This document shows positions 53,468-62,017 of a stretch of DNA of 64,000 bases, in pieces. The first letter of the stretch is position 1. Every line of letters starts with the position of its first letter. The position numbers and the translations under genes are program-made. The DNA is from Gordonia alkanivorans NBRC 16433. Its GTDB lineage: Bacteria; Actinomycetota; Actinomycetes; Mycobacteriales; Mycobacteriaceae. The stretch is taken from NCBI RefSeq assembly GCF_000225505.1, contig NZ_BACI01000050.1, positions 124,001 to 188,000 on the forward strand. Direction: 5' to 3'. The notes under the pieces were generated by a model that was not told the DNA's origin, did not search any database, and worked only from the letters and a program-made list of their open reading frames with translations.

Positions 53468-54602
53468 TACGGCGCGGACCGACGTCGGGACCATCGCGGA
53501 CCTGCACGCCTCGGCCACCCGGGCGACGGGCCTCGAGGACTTCGGTGACGCCGACTACCTGGAGCCGTTGGGCATCCTGCTCGACTCCTACCGCTCCGAG
53601 GCCGGACTCACCGAACTCGGCAGCAAGATGTTCCGGTTCTTCCTCAAGGGAGCACTCGTCGCCCGACTGCTGAGTGAGGCGTCGTGGAAGGCGAACCCGG
53701 AACACGCCGAGGTCGAGATCACCCGGCCCATCTTCGTGACCGGTCTGCCGCGCACGGGAACCACTGCGCTGCACCGGCTCCTGGCCGCCGACCCGGCGCA
53801 CCAGGGGTTGGAGATGTGGCTCGCCGAGTTCCCGCAGCCGCGGCCGCCCCGCGACACCTGGGCCGACAACCCGGTGTACCAGCAGATCCAGGCCGGCTTC
53901 GAGCAGCACCACGTCGAGAACCCGGAGTTCATGGGGCTGCACTACATGGATGCGGGCGAGGTCGAGGAATGCTGGCAGTTGTTGCGGCAGAGCGTCACCT
54001 CGATCTCCTACGAGTCGCTCGCCCATATCCCGACCTACTCGCGCTGGCTCGCCGAGCAGGACTGGACGCCGGCATACCTGCGGCATCGCAAGAACCTGCA
54101 GCTGATAGGCCTCAACGATCCGGGCAAGCGGTGGGTGCTCAAGAACCCGAGCCATCTGTTCGCACTCGACGCGCTGATGGCCGCCTACCCGGACGCGCTG
54201 GTCATCCAGACCCATCGCGCGCCGTCGACCATCATCGCGTCGATGTGCAGCCTCGCCGAGCACGCCACTCCCGGCTGGTCGACGACCTTCACCGGTGATC
54301 AGATCGGACAGGACCAGCTGGAACTGTGGTCGCGTGGATTGCGTGAGTTCTCCCGCGCCCGCGAGAAGTACGACCCCGCCCAGTTCCTCGACATCGACTT
54401 CGCCGACCTCCGCTCGGACCCGATGGGCACCGTCGAACGCGTCTACGCGGCGCTCGACACCCCCATGTCCGAGGCGGCCCGCGCGGCGGTGACCACGCTC
54501 GACGAGGAGAGCAGGTCCGGTGCGCGGAAGCCGCAGCACCGCTACCAGCTCGCCGACTACGGACTCGACGAGGCAGTGGTCGAGGCGGCGTTCGGGGAGT
54601 AG
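53460..54602 (+). CDS. Sulfotransferase-family protein (Rv3529c-like)
   Basis: A 380-residue protein of the Sulfotransfer_3 type. The phosphosulfate-binding loop is IFVTGLPRTGTTALHRLLA near residue 98; the Arg/Ser segment near QTHRAPSTIIASMCSLAE and WVLKNPSHLFALDALM are consistent with PAPS binding. ATG 53460 is within the end of the SDR gene; GTG 53451 is an alternative. Last gene of the hsaA operon. The acceptor, possibly a steroid, is unknown. Confidence 0.87.
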   Translation: MTSTARTDVGTIADLHASATRATGLEDFGDADYLEPLGILLDSYRSEAGLTELGSKMFRFFLKGALVARLLSEASWKANPEHAEVEITRPIFVTGLPRTGTTALHRLLAADPAHQGLEMWLAEFPQPRPPRDTWADNPVYQQIQAGFEQHHVENPEFMGLHYMDAGEVEECWQLLRQSVTSISYESLAHIPTYSRWLAEQDWTPAYLRHRKNLQLIGLNDPGKRWVLKNPSHLFALDALMAAYPDALVIQTHRAPSTIIASMCSLAEHATPGWSTTFTGDQIGQDQLELWSRGLREFSRAREKYDPAQFLDIDFADLRSDPMGTVERVYAALDTPMSEAARAAVTTLDEESRSGARKPQHRYQLADYGLDEAVVEAAFGE

Positions 54603-54612
54603 CCGGGAACGG

Positions 54613-54650
54613 GCGCGCGATCCGGGACCATCGGGTCGATTGTCGCGCGC
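54613..54650 (+). terminator. Possible hairpin after the sulfotransferase gene
   Basis: GCGCGCGA (54613-54620) can pair with TCGCGCGC (54643-54650) around a 22-base loop, ten bases after the stop. No T-run follows. Weak candidate for the end of the hsaA operon. Confidence 0.35.
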
Positions 54651-54679
54651 GCCGACCGCCACGGTTCTACATTCAACCA

Positions 54680-55306
54680 ATGGCCGCACCGGAGAATCGG
54701 AAGTCGGAAGAGGGTCTGAGTCGGCTGATCGCGTTCGCGGACGCGGTGGTGGCGATCGCGCTCACGCTGCTGGTGCTCCCGCTGGTCGACATCGCCAACG
54801 ACCTGCGCGAGGAGACCTCGGTCGCCGAGGTGGTGTCCGACCATGCGCTCGAGCTGACCAGCTTCTTCGTCAGCTTCGTGGTGATCTGGGTGCTCTGGCG
54901 GCAACACCATCGGGCGATGGAGTACTTCCGTTCCTACGACTCGGTTCTGATCAATCTCACCTTCGTGTGGCTGCTGACCATCGTGGTGCTGCCGTTCGCG
55001 ACCGCGATGGTCGACGACAGCCGGGTTGAGTGGGCGAACGTGCTCTACATCGGCTTGCTCGCCATCTCGGTGGCGTCGCTCGTCGGGATCGCTCAGTGGG
55101 GGCATCGGCACCGGGAGCTGCTCGTCGACGACGAGGCCACCGACCGCTGGGCCAGGTCGTCGGGTGGGTGGGGCACCCTCCTGGCCCTGGCGGTGGCGCT
55201 GGTCATCGCGCTGGTCTACCCGAAAAGCGGGAACTGGCCGCTTCTGCTGCTGCTCTTCACCGATCCGATCGAGCGGACGCTGGACCGCCTCCGCAACCGC
55301 GACTGA
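54680..55306 (+). CDS. TMEM175/DUF1211-family membrane protein
   Basis: A 208-residue protein with about six hydrophobic helices. The family signature LSRLIAFADAVVAIALTLLV is in the first helix (about residues 13-32), and LWRQHHRAMEYFRSYDSVLI follows the third. Bacterial members form potassium channels; the helix-1 signature supports the assignment. It converges with fadE33 with seven bases between stops. It has no evident link to steroids. Confidence 0.88.
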   Translation: MAAPENRKSEEGLSRLIAFADAVVAIALTLLVLPLVDIANDLREETSVAEVVSDHALELTSFFVSFVVIWVLWRQHHRAMEYFRSYDSVLINLTFVWLLTIVVLPFATAMVDDSRVEWANVLYIGLLAISVASLVGIAQWGHRHRELLVDDEATDRWARSSGGWGTLLALAVALVIALVYPKSGNWPLLLLLFTDPIERTLDRLRNRD

Positions 55307-55313
55307 GAGCCGA

Positions 55314-56411
55314 CTATCGCAGGCGCGCAGCAGCTTCGGCGACCGCGAGATGCGGGGCGCCCAGCAACTGCGACGACGCCTGTGCGCGCTTGAAGTACAG
55401 CTGGATGTCGTGTTCCCAGGTGATGCCGATGCCGCCGTGCAACTGGATGGCCTCGCCGGTGATTCGCCGGAAGGCATCCGAGCAGTACACGTGGGCGGCG
55501 AGGGCCAGTTCGGACGCTTCGGGGTCGTCGCCGGCGACCGCGGCGACCGCCGCACGCGAGATCGAACGAGCGGTCTCGACGAGAACGTACATGTCGGCCA
55601 TGCGGTGCTTCAGCGCCTGGAACGAGCCGATGGTGCGGCCGAACTGCTTGCGCGACTTGGTGTACTCGACGGTGAGGTCGAGGGCGCGCTGGGCGCCGCC
55701 GACCTGCTCGGCGGAGAGCATCGCCCACCCGAGCGTCCGCAGGCGTGCGGCGAGGTCGGCCGGTGCGGGGATCGCGGTGGACACGACCTCGTCGAACCGC
55801 ACCGAGGACAACGCACGCGTCGGATCGAGAAGAGGCAACGGCGACACCGTCACACCGGCCGCATCAGCGGCGACCGAGTGCATCGTCACGTGCTCACCGG
55901 GCCCCGATGCCAATACCAGGAAGGTGTCCGCGGACTCGGCATCGACGACGAAGTGTGCGGTGCCGGAGAGCAATCCGGCGTCGGCGTGCACGCCGGGGGT
56001 GTCCCAGCCGCGTTCGCCGGCCCAGCACAGGGCGGCCGTCTGCTCACCGGCGGCCAGCGCGGGAAGCAGCTGCGACGCGGTGTCGTCGTCCTGCGCCAGC
56101 AGGATCGCGCCGGTCGCCAGCACCGAAGACCCGAAGGCGGGCACCGGACTCAGGGTCGCACCGAGTTCTTCGAGGACAGCGGCCAACTCGGCCCACGACG
56201 CCCCCGCACCGCCGGCGTCCTCCGGGATGGGAAGTGCCGCCACCCCGATCTCGGTGCACAGGGTCTCCCACAGGCCGCGGTCGACGCGTCCGGTCGACGC
56301 CATGGCCGTGCGCACCGAGGCGGTGTCTCCCCGGCGTCGCAGCAGATCACGCACCGCCTCGGCCAGTGCCTCACGTTCCTCGGCGGAGATCGCGAGCGTC
56401 TCGGTGGTCAC
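55314..56411 (-). CDS. fadE33: Acyl-CoA dehydrogenase FadE33-like
   Basis: A 365-residue acyl-CoA dehydrogenase-family subunit. Seen: RKQFGRTIGSFQALKHRMADMYV near residue 234 and QLHGGIGITWEHDIQLYFKRAQ near residue 322; the first half is divergent. Position after fadE31 and fadE32 matches Rv3562-Rv3563-Rv3564 of M. tuberculosis, which belong to the KstR2 regulon for rings C/D. GTG 56411 overlaps the fadE32 stop. Confidence 0.88.
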   Translation of the reverse strand: MTTETLAISAEEREALAEAVRDLLRRRGDTASVRTAMASTGRVDRGLWETLCTEIGVAALPIPEDAGGAGASWAELAAVLEELGATLSPVPAFGSSVLATGAILLAQDDDTASQLLPALAAGEQTAALCWAGERGWDTPGVHADAGLLSGTAHFVVDAESADTFLVLASGPGEHVTMHSVAADAAGVTVSPLPLLDPTRALSSVRFDEVVSTAIPAPADLAARLRTLGWAMLSAEQVGGAQRALDLTVEYTKSRKQFGRTIGSFQALKHRMADMYVLVETARSISRAAVAAVAGDDPEASELALAAHVYCSDAFRRITGEAIQLHGGIGITWEHDIQLYFKRAQASSQLLGAPHLAVAEAAARLR

Positions 56412-57376
56412 AGTGTCTCCAGGATGCGTCGACGATGGACTGCGGGCGAGCCCCAGGCGGACAGGAGCGCGCGGGTCTTGGTGATGTACAGCGAGATGTC
56501 GTGTTCGGCGGTGTAACCGATCGCCCCGAGCACCTGCAGCGAGCGGCGGGCCGAAAGGTGCGCGGCGTCGGCCGCCGCGACCTTGGCCGCCGACACGTCG
56601 CGCGACACGTTGGTGTCCTCGGGCACCTGGCCGTCGATGCCGAGTGCTGCGGCATGGACCAGGGGACGGGCCATCTCGAGTGCGATGGCCACATCGGCGA
56701 GGTGGTGCTTCACGGCCTGGAAGGACCCGATGGGCCGGCCGAACTGCTTGCGGGTCTGTGCATATTCGCTGGCGAGGGCGAGCATCGCCTGACCGAGTCC
56801 GAGGAGCTCGGCTGCGGTGGCGAGTGCCCCGGCGTCGACGGCGTCGGACGGGTCGATGCCGGTGGCCAGCGTCTTGTCCGGAGCCACCCGTGACAGTGTG
56901 CGGGTGGTGTCCACCGAGGGTTCGGTGCTGAGCACGGTGGCCGTCGACAGGACGCCGTCCTCCACGACGTACACGTCGGCGGAATCGACATCGGGCGCGA
57001 GCGGCTGCAGCGGGGCGATGGCACAGGTCGCCAGCCGCCCCTCGGCGAGATCCTGGAGGGGGCCGTTCACGTCCGCGTCTCGCAACAGGATCGGCAGGAC
57101 GGCAACGCTTTCCACGATCGGTCCGGGAGCGCAGTGGCGTCCGAGCTGTTCGACGGCGACGATCATCTCGACGGCGCCGGCGCTGCTGCCGCCGTGGGAT
57201 TCGTCGATGAGGAGGCCGCTGATCCCGGCGTCGGCGAGCTGGGAGTAGACCTTGGTGACCGCGGTCCGGTCACCGGCCGCCCATGCTCTCGCCGCGGCGG
57301 GCATGTCGGCCTTGCCGAGCATGGCGTCGACGGTGGCGGCGAGGTCCGTGTGGATGTCGGAGAGTTGGAAGTCCAT
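56408..57376 (-). CDS. fadE32: Acyl-CoA dehydrogenase FadE32-like
   Basis: A 322-residue subunit, close to the short length of FadE32 (about 320). Seen: LLIDESHGGSSAGAVEMIVAVEQLG near residue 57, RKQFGRPIGSFQAVKHHLADVAI near residue 214, and LGAIGYTAEHDISLYITKTRAL near residue 284. Starts seven bases after the fadE31 stop. In the known system FadE31 and FadE32 cooperate in ring C/D degradation. Confidence 0.88.
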   Translation of the reverse strand: MDFQLSDIHTDLAATVDAMLGKADMPAAARAWAAGDRTAVTKVYSQLADAGISGLLIDESHGGSSAGAVEMIVAVEQLGRHCAPGPIVESVAVLPILLRDADVNGPLQDLAEGRLATCAIAPLQPLAPDVDSADVYVVEDGVLSTATVLSTEPSVDTTRTLSRVAPDKTLATGIDPSDAVDAGALATAAELLGLGQAMLALASEYAQTRKQFGRPIGSFQAVKHHLADVAIALEMARPLVHAAALGIDGQVPEDTNVSRDVSAAKVAAADAAHLSARRSLQVLGAIGYTAEHDISLYITKTRALLSAWGSPAVHRRRILETL

Positions 57377-57382
57377 GTGGTA

Positions 57383-58549
57383 TCAGCGATCTCCGCGAGG
57401 AAGGCCGAGGAGTCGCTCGGCGATGACATTGCGTTGGATCTCGTTGGTGCCGGCGTAGATCGGGCCGGACAGGGAGAACAGGTAGCCGTCCATCCAGGCG
57501 TCGTCGAGTTCGGCGTCCGGTCCCTGTAGATCGAGGGCGGTCTCGTGGGCGGCGATGTCCCACTGCGACCAGAAGACCTTGTTGATCGAGGACTCCATGC
57601 CGAGCTGTCCGCCTGCGGAGAGCCGGCTCACGGTGTGCCAGGTCGACAACTCGTAGGCGCGCGCCCCGATCCAGGCGTCGGCGACCCGCGCATCGGCGTT
57701 GGCCGTCGAGGGCACCTCGTCGCGCTTCGACCGCCACAGGTCGACGAGGCGGTCGGTGGTGGCGAGGAAGCGGCCCGGTGCTCGCAGCGAGAGTCCGCGC
57801 TCGTTGGCGGCCGTGCTCATCGCCACCCGCCAGCCGTTGTCCACCTCGCCGATGACCCCGGACTCGCCGGGGTTCGCGGGGTCGTCGGGCACGAAGACGT
57901 TCTCCAGGAACAGCTCTGCGAAACCCGCCTCGCCGTCGAGCTGCGCGATGGGACGGACGGTGACGCCCTCGGCACGTAGGTCGAACATGAAGTAGGTGAG
58001 GCCCCTGTGTCGCTGGGCCTCCTTGTCGGTGCGGAAGAGGCCGAAGGCCCGGTCGGCGAAACTCGACCGCGAACTCCACGTCTTCTGCCCGTTCAGCAGC
58101 CAGCCGCCGTCGGTGCGGACCGCGGTCGAACGGAGCGAGGCGAGGTCGCTGCCCGCCTCCGGCTCGCTCCACGCCTGGCCCCAGATGTCGTCGGCCCGGG
58201 CCATCCGCGGCATGATGCGTTCCAGCTGAGCGGGATTCGCGTGCTCGAAGAGGGTCGGGGCGAGCAGGAAGATGCCGTTCTGGCTCACCCGGCCCGGTGC
58301 GCCCGAGCGGTAGTACTCCTCCTCGAAGATCACCCAGTGGAGGAGGGGAGCGTCGCGGCCGCCGTACTCCTCGGGCCAGCTGACGACCGACATGCGGTCG
58401 GCGGCCATCGTGCGCTCCCACTCGCGGTGGGCCTCGAAGCCCTCCGCGGTGTCCATGGACGGGAGGGGTTCGCGCGGAACGTGTTCGGCCAGCCAGGAGC
58501 GGACCTCGGCCCGGAACTGCTCGGCCGCGTCGTCGAAGAGCAGGTCCAT
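57383..58549 (-). CDS. fadE31: Acyl-CoA dehydrogenase FadE31-like
   Basis: A 388-residue catalytic-type acyl-CoA dehydrogenase. Seen: SWPEEYGGRDAPLLHWVIFEEEYYRSGAPGR-like sequence near residue 57 (typical of FadE31), AWSEPEAGSDLASLRSTAV near residue 131, NGQKTWSSRSSFADRAFGLF, and YAGTNEIQRNVIAERLLGLPRG at the end. One base separates it from the crotonase stop, so it is in the same operon. Confidence 0.92.
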   Translation of the reverse strand: MDLLFDDAAEQFRAEVRSWLAEHVPREPLPSMDTAEGFEAHREWERTMAADRMSVVSWPEEYGGRDAPLLHWVIFEEEYYRSGAPGRVSQNGIFLLAPTLFEHANPAQLERIMPRMARADDIWGQAWSEPEAGSDLASLRSTAVRTDGGWLLNGQKTWSSRSSFADRAFGLFRTDKEAQRHRGLTYFMFDLRAEGVTVRPIAQLDGEAGFAELFLENVFVPDDPANPGESGVIGEVDNGWRVAMSTAANERGLSLRAPGRFLATTDRLVDLWRSKRDEVPSTANADARVADAWIGARAYELSTWHTVSRLSAGGQLGMESSINKVFWSQWDIAAHETALDLQGPDAELDDAWMDGYLFSLSGPIYAGTNEIQRNVIAERLLGLPRGDR

Positions 58550-58550
58550 G

Positions 58551-59459
58551 TCAGCTACCCGATCCTGCCGAGGCCTTCATCGACTTGGCGTCCATGCCGC
58601 CGAGCGAATCGCCGCCCGACGCCTCGGCATTGGCCGAGTGGGCGAAGTGGTGCCAGCCGAAGACCGAGTCCATCGAGTTGCGGAGTCCCATCTGGTCCTC
58701 GCAGATGTTGACGGCCTTCTTGCTGAGGAACAACCCCTGCATCGGCATCGAGACCGCCTTCTCAACGATCTCGTTCACCTTGGTCTCGAGCCCGTCGCGC
58801 GGCACGACGTGGTTGACCATGCCCCAGTCGGCTGCCTGCGTGGCGGTGAAACGCTCGCCGGTGAACAGGATCTCCTTCGCGCGGCGGGTGCCGAGGGCAT
58901 ATGCGTGCGCGAAGTACTCGACGCCCGGGATGCCCATGCGTGCCACCGGGTCGGAGAAGAACGCATCGTCGGAGGCGACGATGAAGTCGCAGATCCAGGC
59001 CAGCATCAGGCCGCCGGCGATGCAGGCGCCGTGGACCTGGGCGATGAGCGGCTTGGGGATGTCGCGCCAACGGCGGCACATCCCCATGTACACCTCCATC
59101 TCGCGGGCGAGGCGCTGATCGGCACCGGTCTTGTCGGTGTGATCCCAGTGCAGGACGGCGGCGTTCTCGTAGTAGGTGTCGAAGTCGCGCTCCGGGGTGC
59201 CGATGTCGTGTCCGGCCGAGAAGTGCTTGCCGTTCGCGCGCAGGACGATGACCTTCACGGTCGTGTCCTCGACGGCCTTGCGGAAGGCGGCGTCGAGCGA
59301 ATACGTCATGACCGAGTTCTGTGCATTGCGGTACTCGGGACGGTTCAGTGTCACGTACGCGACGGCACCTTCGGGCCCGCCGACCTCGTAGGCGACCGGA
59401 GAGGTGTCCGGGCCGAGATCGTCGGGGCCGAGTGCGGGCGGGATGGCGGCATCACTCAT
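58551..59459 (-). CDS. Enoyl-CoA hydratase heading the fadE31-33 operon
   Basis: A 302-residue crotonase, longer than EchA20 (about 247). Seen: YVTLNRPEYRNAQNSVMTYSL, oxyanion motif HFSAGHDIGTPERDFDTYYEN near residue 79, HGACIAGGLMLAWICDFIVA near residue 144, DPVARMGIPGVEYFAHAYAL, and a C-terminal QMGLRNSMDSVFGWHHFAH. The YYENAAVLHWDH wording resembles EchA13-type proteins rather than EchA20. ATG 59459 is used; GTG 59465 is possible. The KstR2 operator lies just upstream. Confidence 0.85.
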   Translation of the reverse strand: MSDAAIPPALGPDDLGPDTSPVAYEVGGPEGAVAYVTLNRPEYRNAQNSVMTYSLDAAFRKAVEDTTVKVIVLRANGKHFSAGHDIGTPERDFDTYYENAAVLHWDHTDKTGADQRLAREMEVYMGMCRRWRDIPKPLIAQVHGACIAGGLMLAWICDFIVASDDAFFSDPVARMGIPGVEYFAHAYALGTRRAKEILFTGERFTATQAADWGMVNHVVPRDGLETKVNEIVEKAVSMPMQGLFLSKKAVNICEDQMGLRNSMDSVFGWHHFAHSANAEASGGDSLGGMDAKSMKASAGSGS

Positions 59460-59476
59460 GCCCACGAGCCTAACCT

Positions 59477-59490
59477 AGCAAGTGCTTGGT
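59477..59490. promoter_or_regulatory. KstR2 operator in front of the crotonase-fadE31-32-33 operon
   Basis: AGCAAGTGCTTGGT matches all fixed positions of the KstR2 consensus ANCAAGNNCTTGNT. It lies in the 38-base gap upstream of the crotonase, 17 bases from ATG 59459, where binding would block transcription. KstR2 responds to the ring C/D intermediate HIP-CoA. Confidence 0.88.
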
Positions 59491-59503
59491 TGGTAGCCCG
59501 GCG

Positions 59504-59974
59504 TCAGGGAACGACGATCGTCCCGCTGCAGCTCGTCGACGGCACGCTCCACAGCGCGTTGCGGTTCGTCGCGCCGAAGGTCACAGCCACCCGGCCCTTG
59601 CCGATCGTCTTCACCGGGATGACGAAGTAGTGGACACCCTGGTAAGGCGGGTTCACCTTGGTGTTGCTGACCTTGAAGCCACGTTTGCCGGTGGACAGGT
59701 TGTGCCAGTCCATCCGCAACGACGACTGGTAGCCGCCGGGGAAGTAGCTGGGGAAGTCCGCGGCGATGTAGGCATCGCCACCGTAGGTGCTGACGATGGC
59801 GCGTCTCACCATGAACGGGAGGTCGACGATGTTCGGGCTCGGGCCGATGCAGTTCGAGACCGGGAACTCGCGCGCCGCCTCGGCTTGTCCCGTGCCGGCG
59901 AGGCCGAGTCCTGCTGCGGCTGCGACCGACAGGGTCGCCGCGGCCAACCTGGTGAACGTCTTCGTCCGGGCCAT
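59504..59974 (-). CDS. Small secreted protein of unknown function
   Basis: A 156-residue exported protein. Signal peptide: MARTKTF, then LAAATLSVAAAAGLGLAG and an AEAA cleavage site. The mature domain of about 125 residues starts with PVSNCIGPSPNIV and ends TSCSGTIVVP; its two Cys residues may form a disulfide. It is rich in aromatic and Gly residues and probably a beta-sandwich. ATG 59974 has GAGGAG ahead. No homologue recognised. It lies directly upstream of the KstR2 site on the same strand. Confidence 0.75.
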   Translation of the reverse strand: MARTKTFTRLAAATLSVAAAAGLGLAGTGQAEAAREFPVSNCIGPSPNIVDLPFMVRRAIVSTYGGDAYIAADFPSYFPGGYQSSLRMDWHNLSTGKRGFKVSNTKVNPPYQGVHYFVIPVKTIGKGRVAVTFGATNRNALWSVPSTSCSGTIVVP

Positions 59975-60069
59975 GCTCGAACTCCTCGTGTCGTGGGAAC
60001 GATCGGCCCGCGGCCGACTTCCGGCGATTGTCGCGAATCCAGCGGGGTTTCGTTGCGGAGTACCGGAAT

Positions 60070-60993
60070 CTATCGCAGATGCGAGGAGATCTCTTCGGCC
60101 GCTGCGCGGGTGGCGTCGGCGATCGAGTGCAGATCCGCGACGTCCAGTGTGGAGTTCGGGCACGCGACCATCGCGGCGACGACCCGCCCCGTGTGGTCGA
60201 AGATCGGCGCACCGATGGTCACCACCGGAACGCCCTCGCGGGCGCCGGCGTCGAGCTCGTCCGGCAGGTAGTCGATCACCGACAGTTCGGTCAGCAGGTC
60301 TCCGACCCGGCTGCGCAGGTTCTCCGACATGGTGTCCAGGGAGTTCAGGGCGTCGATGATCGCTACGTGGTCGTCGGTCATCCGCTCGATCGAGTAGCCG
60401 CGTTCGGCGATCACGTCGAGGATCATGCGCAACCGGGTGCGGGTGGGCTCGGCGGCCTGAGCGATCCAGGCATCACGTGCCTCCGCCGGGTCCCAGGCGA
60501 CGAATTCGCGGCAGATCGGCGGGCGGATCCGGATGCGGCTTCCGTTGCGAAGCCACGGATGCGGTTCGGAGTCGGCCGCGAGATGCGGTGGGAAGGCGTG
60601 CGCCGCGAGCGTGACGACGTCGGTCGAGGATCGGCGGGCCACGAAGAAGGGGATCGAGAAGCGTCCACAGAGGTCGTGCGCGGCTACCGCCGCCCATCGG
60701 TCGAGGTGATCGGCGTCCGCGGCTGCCCGTGCGAGGGCTCGGAATTCCGGGCCGATCCCGTATTTCCCGGTGGCGGGATCGCGGCTCAACCAGCCGTGTT
60801 CGGTCAGTTCGGCGACGATAGCGTGTGCCGTCGCACGCGAGAGCGAGGTCTGCCGGACAATCTCGGCGAGGGTCAGTGCCGGTTGATCGGCACCGGCCAG
60901 CAGTTGGACGATGTGGACGACCCGCGAGGTGGGTGGCGACGCCGCGCGCGACGGTTGACGCGCATCGGAGAGGTCGCCTACGGTCGGTGTCAC
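60070..60993 (-). CDS. IclR-family transcriptional regulator
   Basis: A 307-residue regulator with N-terminal winged helix (VVHIVQLLAGADQPALTLAE, then VRQTSLSRATAHAIVAEL, residues about 25-75) and a C-terminal effector domain (PVVTIGAPIFDHTGRVVAAMV). GTG 60993 is the start, divergent from cysD with 52 bases between. A perfect 16-base palindrome sits in that gap. Its ligand and target are unknown; autoregulation and control of cysD are plausible. Confidence 0.88.
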   Translation of the reverse strand: MTPTVGDLSDARQPSRAASPPTSRVVHIVQLLAGADQPALTLAEIVRQTSLSRATAHAIVAELTEHGWLSRDPATGKYGIGPEFRALARAAADADHLDRWAAVAAHDLCGRFSIPFFVARRSSTDVVTLAAHAFPPHLAADSEPHPWLRNGSRIRIRPPICREFVAWDPAEARDAWIAQAAEPTRTRLRMILDVIAERGYSIERMTDDHVAIIDALNSLDTMSENLRSRVGDLLTELSVIDYLPDELDAGAREGVPVVTIGAPIFDHTGRVVAAMVACPNSTLDVADLHSIADATRAAAEEISSHLR

Positions 60994-61008
60994 ATTGTCA
61001 ACACTTAG

Positions 61009-61024
61009 TGTCGAATATTCGACA
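61009..61024. promoter_or_regulatory. Perfect 16-base palindrome in the IclR/cysD promoter region
   Basis: TGTCGAATATTCGACA is fully symmetrical and centred midway between the divergent starts at 60993 and 61046. It is flanked by TGTCAA (60997-61002) and TGTCAA (61025-61030 region). A likely binding site for the IclR protein, or another dimeric regulator of sulfate activation. Confidence 0.6.
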
Positions 61025-61045
61025 TGTCAAGGGGGGTTGCGCACG

Positions 61046-62017
61046 GTGACGAGCATGACCGAAGCGAACGGCGGCAGCGCCGGCGACCGGCAGGCACACC
61101 GACCGGGCCGGCACGGGTACGAGTTGTCGCATCTCGCGGCTCTCGAAGCGGAGTCCGTGCACATCTTCCGCGAGGTCGCGGCGACCTTCGAACGTCCGGT
61201 GCTGCTGTTCTCGGGCGGCAAGGACTCGGTCGTCATGTTCCACCTGGCGCGCAAGGCGTTCTGGCCCGCGCCGATCCCGTTCCCGCTGATGCACGTCGAC
61301 ACCGGACACAACTTCGACGAGGTGATCGCCTACCGCGACCGGGTGGTCGCCGAGACCGGCGTCCGACTGATCGTGAGCTCGGTCCAGGACGACATCGACG
61401 CCGGACGCGTCGTCGAGCAGACGGGTCCCGGAGCGAGCCGCAACCGCCTCCAGACCACGGCTCTGCTGCGGGGTATCACCGAGAACCGCTTCGACGCCGT
61501 GTTCGGCGGTGCGCGTCGCGACGAGGAGAAGGCGCGCGCGAAGGAACGCGTCTTCAGCTTCCGGGACGAGTTCGGCGCGTGGAACCCGCGGGACCAGCGG
61601 CCCGAACTGTGGCGGCTCTACAACGGGCGCCATGCGAAAGGGGAGCACATCCGGGTCTTCCCCCTGTCGAACTGGACCGAACTCGACATCTGGCAATACA
61701 TCGCCGAGGAGAGCATCGACCTGCCGTCGATCTACTACGCGCACCAGCGGGAGGTGATCCCCCGCGACGGCATGCTGCTCGCGAAAACCCGTTTCCTCCA
61801 GGAACTCCCGGGGGAGGAGATCCGAACGGAGACGGTGCGCTTCCGGACCGTGGGCGACGCCACCTGCACCGGGTGCGTCCTGTCGGCGGCCGACGACGTC
61901 CGCAAGGTGATCGAGGAGATCGAGGTGACCCGGGTGACCGAACGCGGGGCCACGCGCGCCGACGACCGGATCTCCGAGTCGGGCATGGAGGATCGCAAGA
62001 AGGAGGGGTACTTCTGA
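61046..62017 (+). CDS. cysD: Sulfate adenylyltransferase subunit 2
   Basis: A 323-residue ATP-sulfurylase catalytic subunit that makes adenosine phosphosulfate from sulfate and ATP, working with CysN. Seen: PP-loop LLFSGGKDSVVMFHLARKAF near residue 50, MHVDTGHNFDEVIAYRDR, GGARRDEEKARAKERVFSFRD near residue 153, and the C-terminal RKKEGYF. GTG 61046 is chosen because GGGGGG at 61031-61036 has proper spacing; ATG 61055 is farther. Shares a base with the cysNC start. Confidence 0.94.
   Translation: MTSMTEANGGSAGDRQAHRPGRHGYELSHLAALEAESVHIFREVAATFERPVLLFSGGKDSVVMFHLARKAFWPAPIPFPLMHVDTGHNFDEVIAYRDRVVAETGVRLIVSSVQDDIDAGRVVEQTGPGASRNRLQTTALLRGITENRFDAVFGGARRDEEKARAKERVFSFRDEFGAWNPRDQRPELWRLYNGRHAKGEHIRVFPLSNWTELDIWQYIAEESIDLPSIYYAHQREVIPRDGMLLAKTRFLQELPGEEIRTETVRFRTVGDATCTGCVLSAADDVRKVIEEIEVTRVTERGATRADDRISESGMEDRKKEGYF

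Noticed and set aside
58551-59459. Considered calling the crotonase EchA20
   Set aside because: It is about 55 residues longer and lacks the EchA20 N-terminal and oxyanion wording; it resembles EchA13-type proteins.
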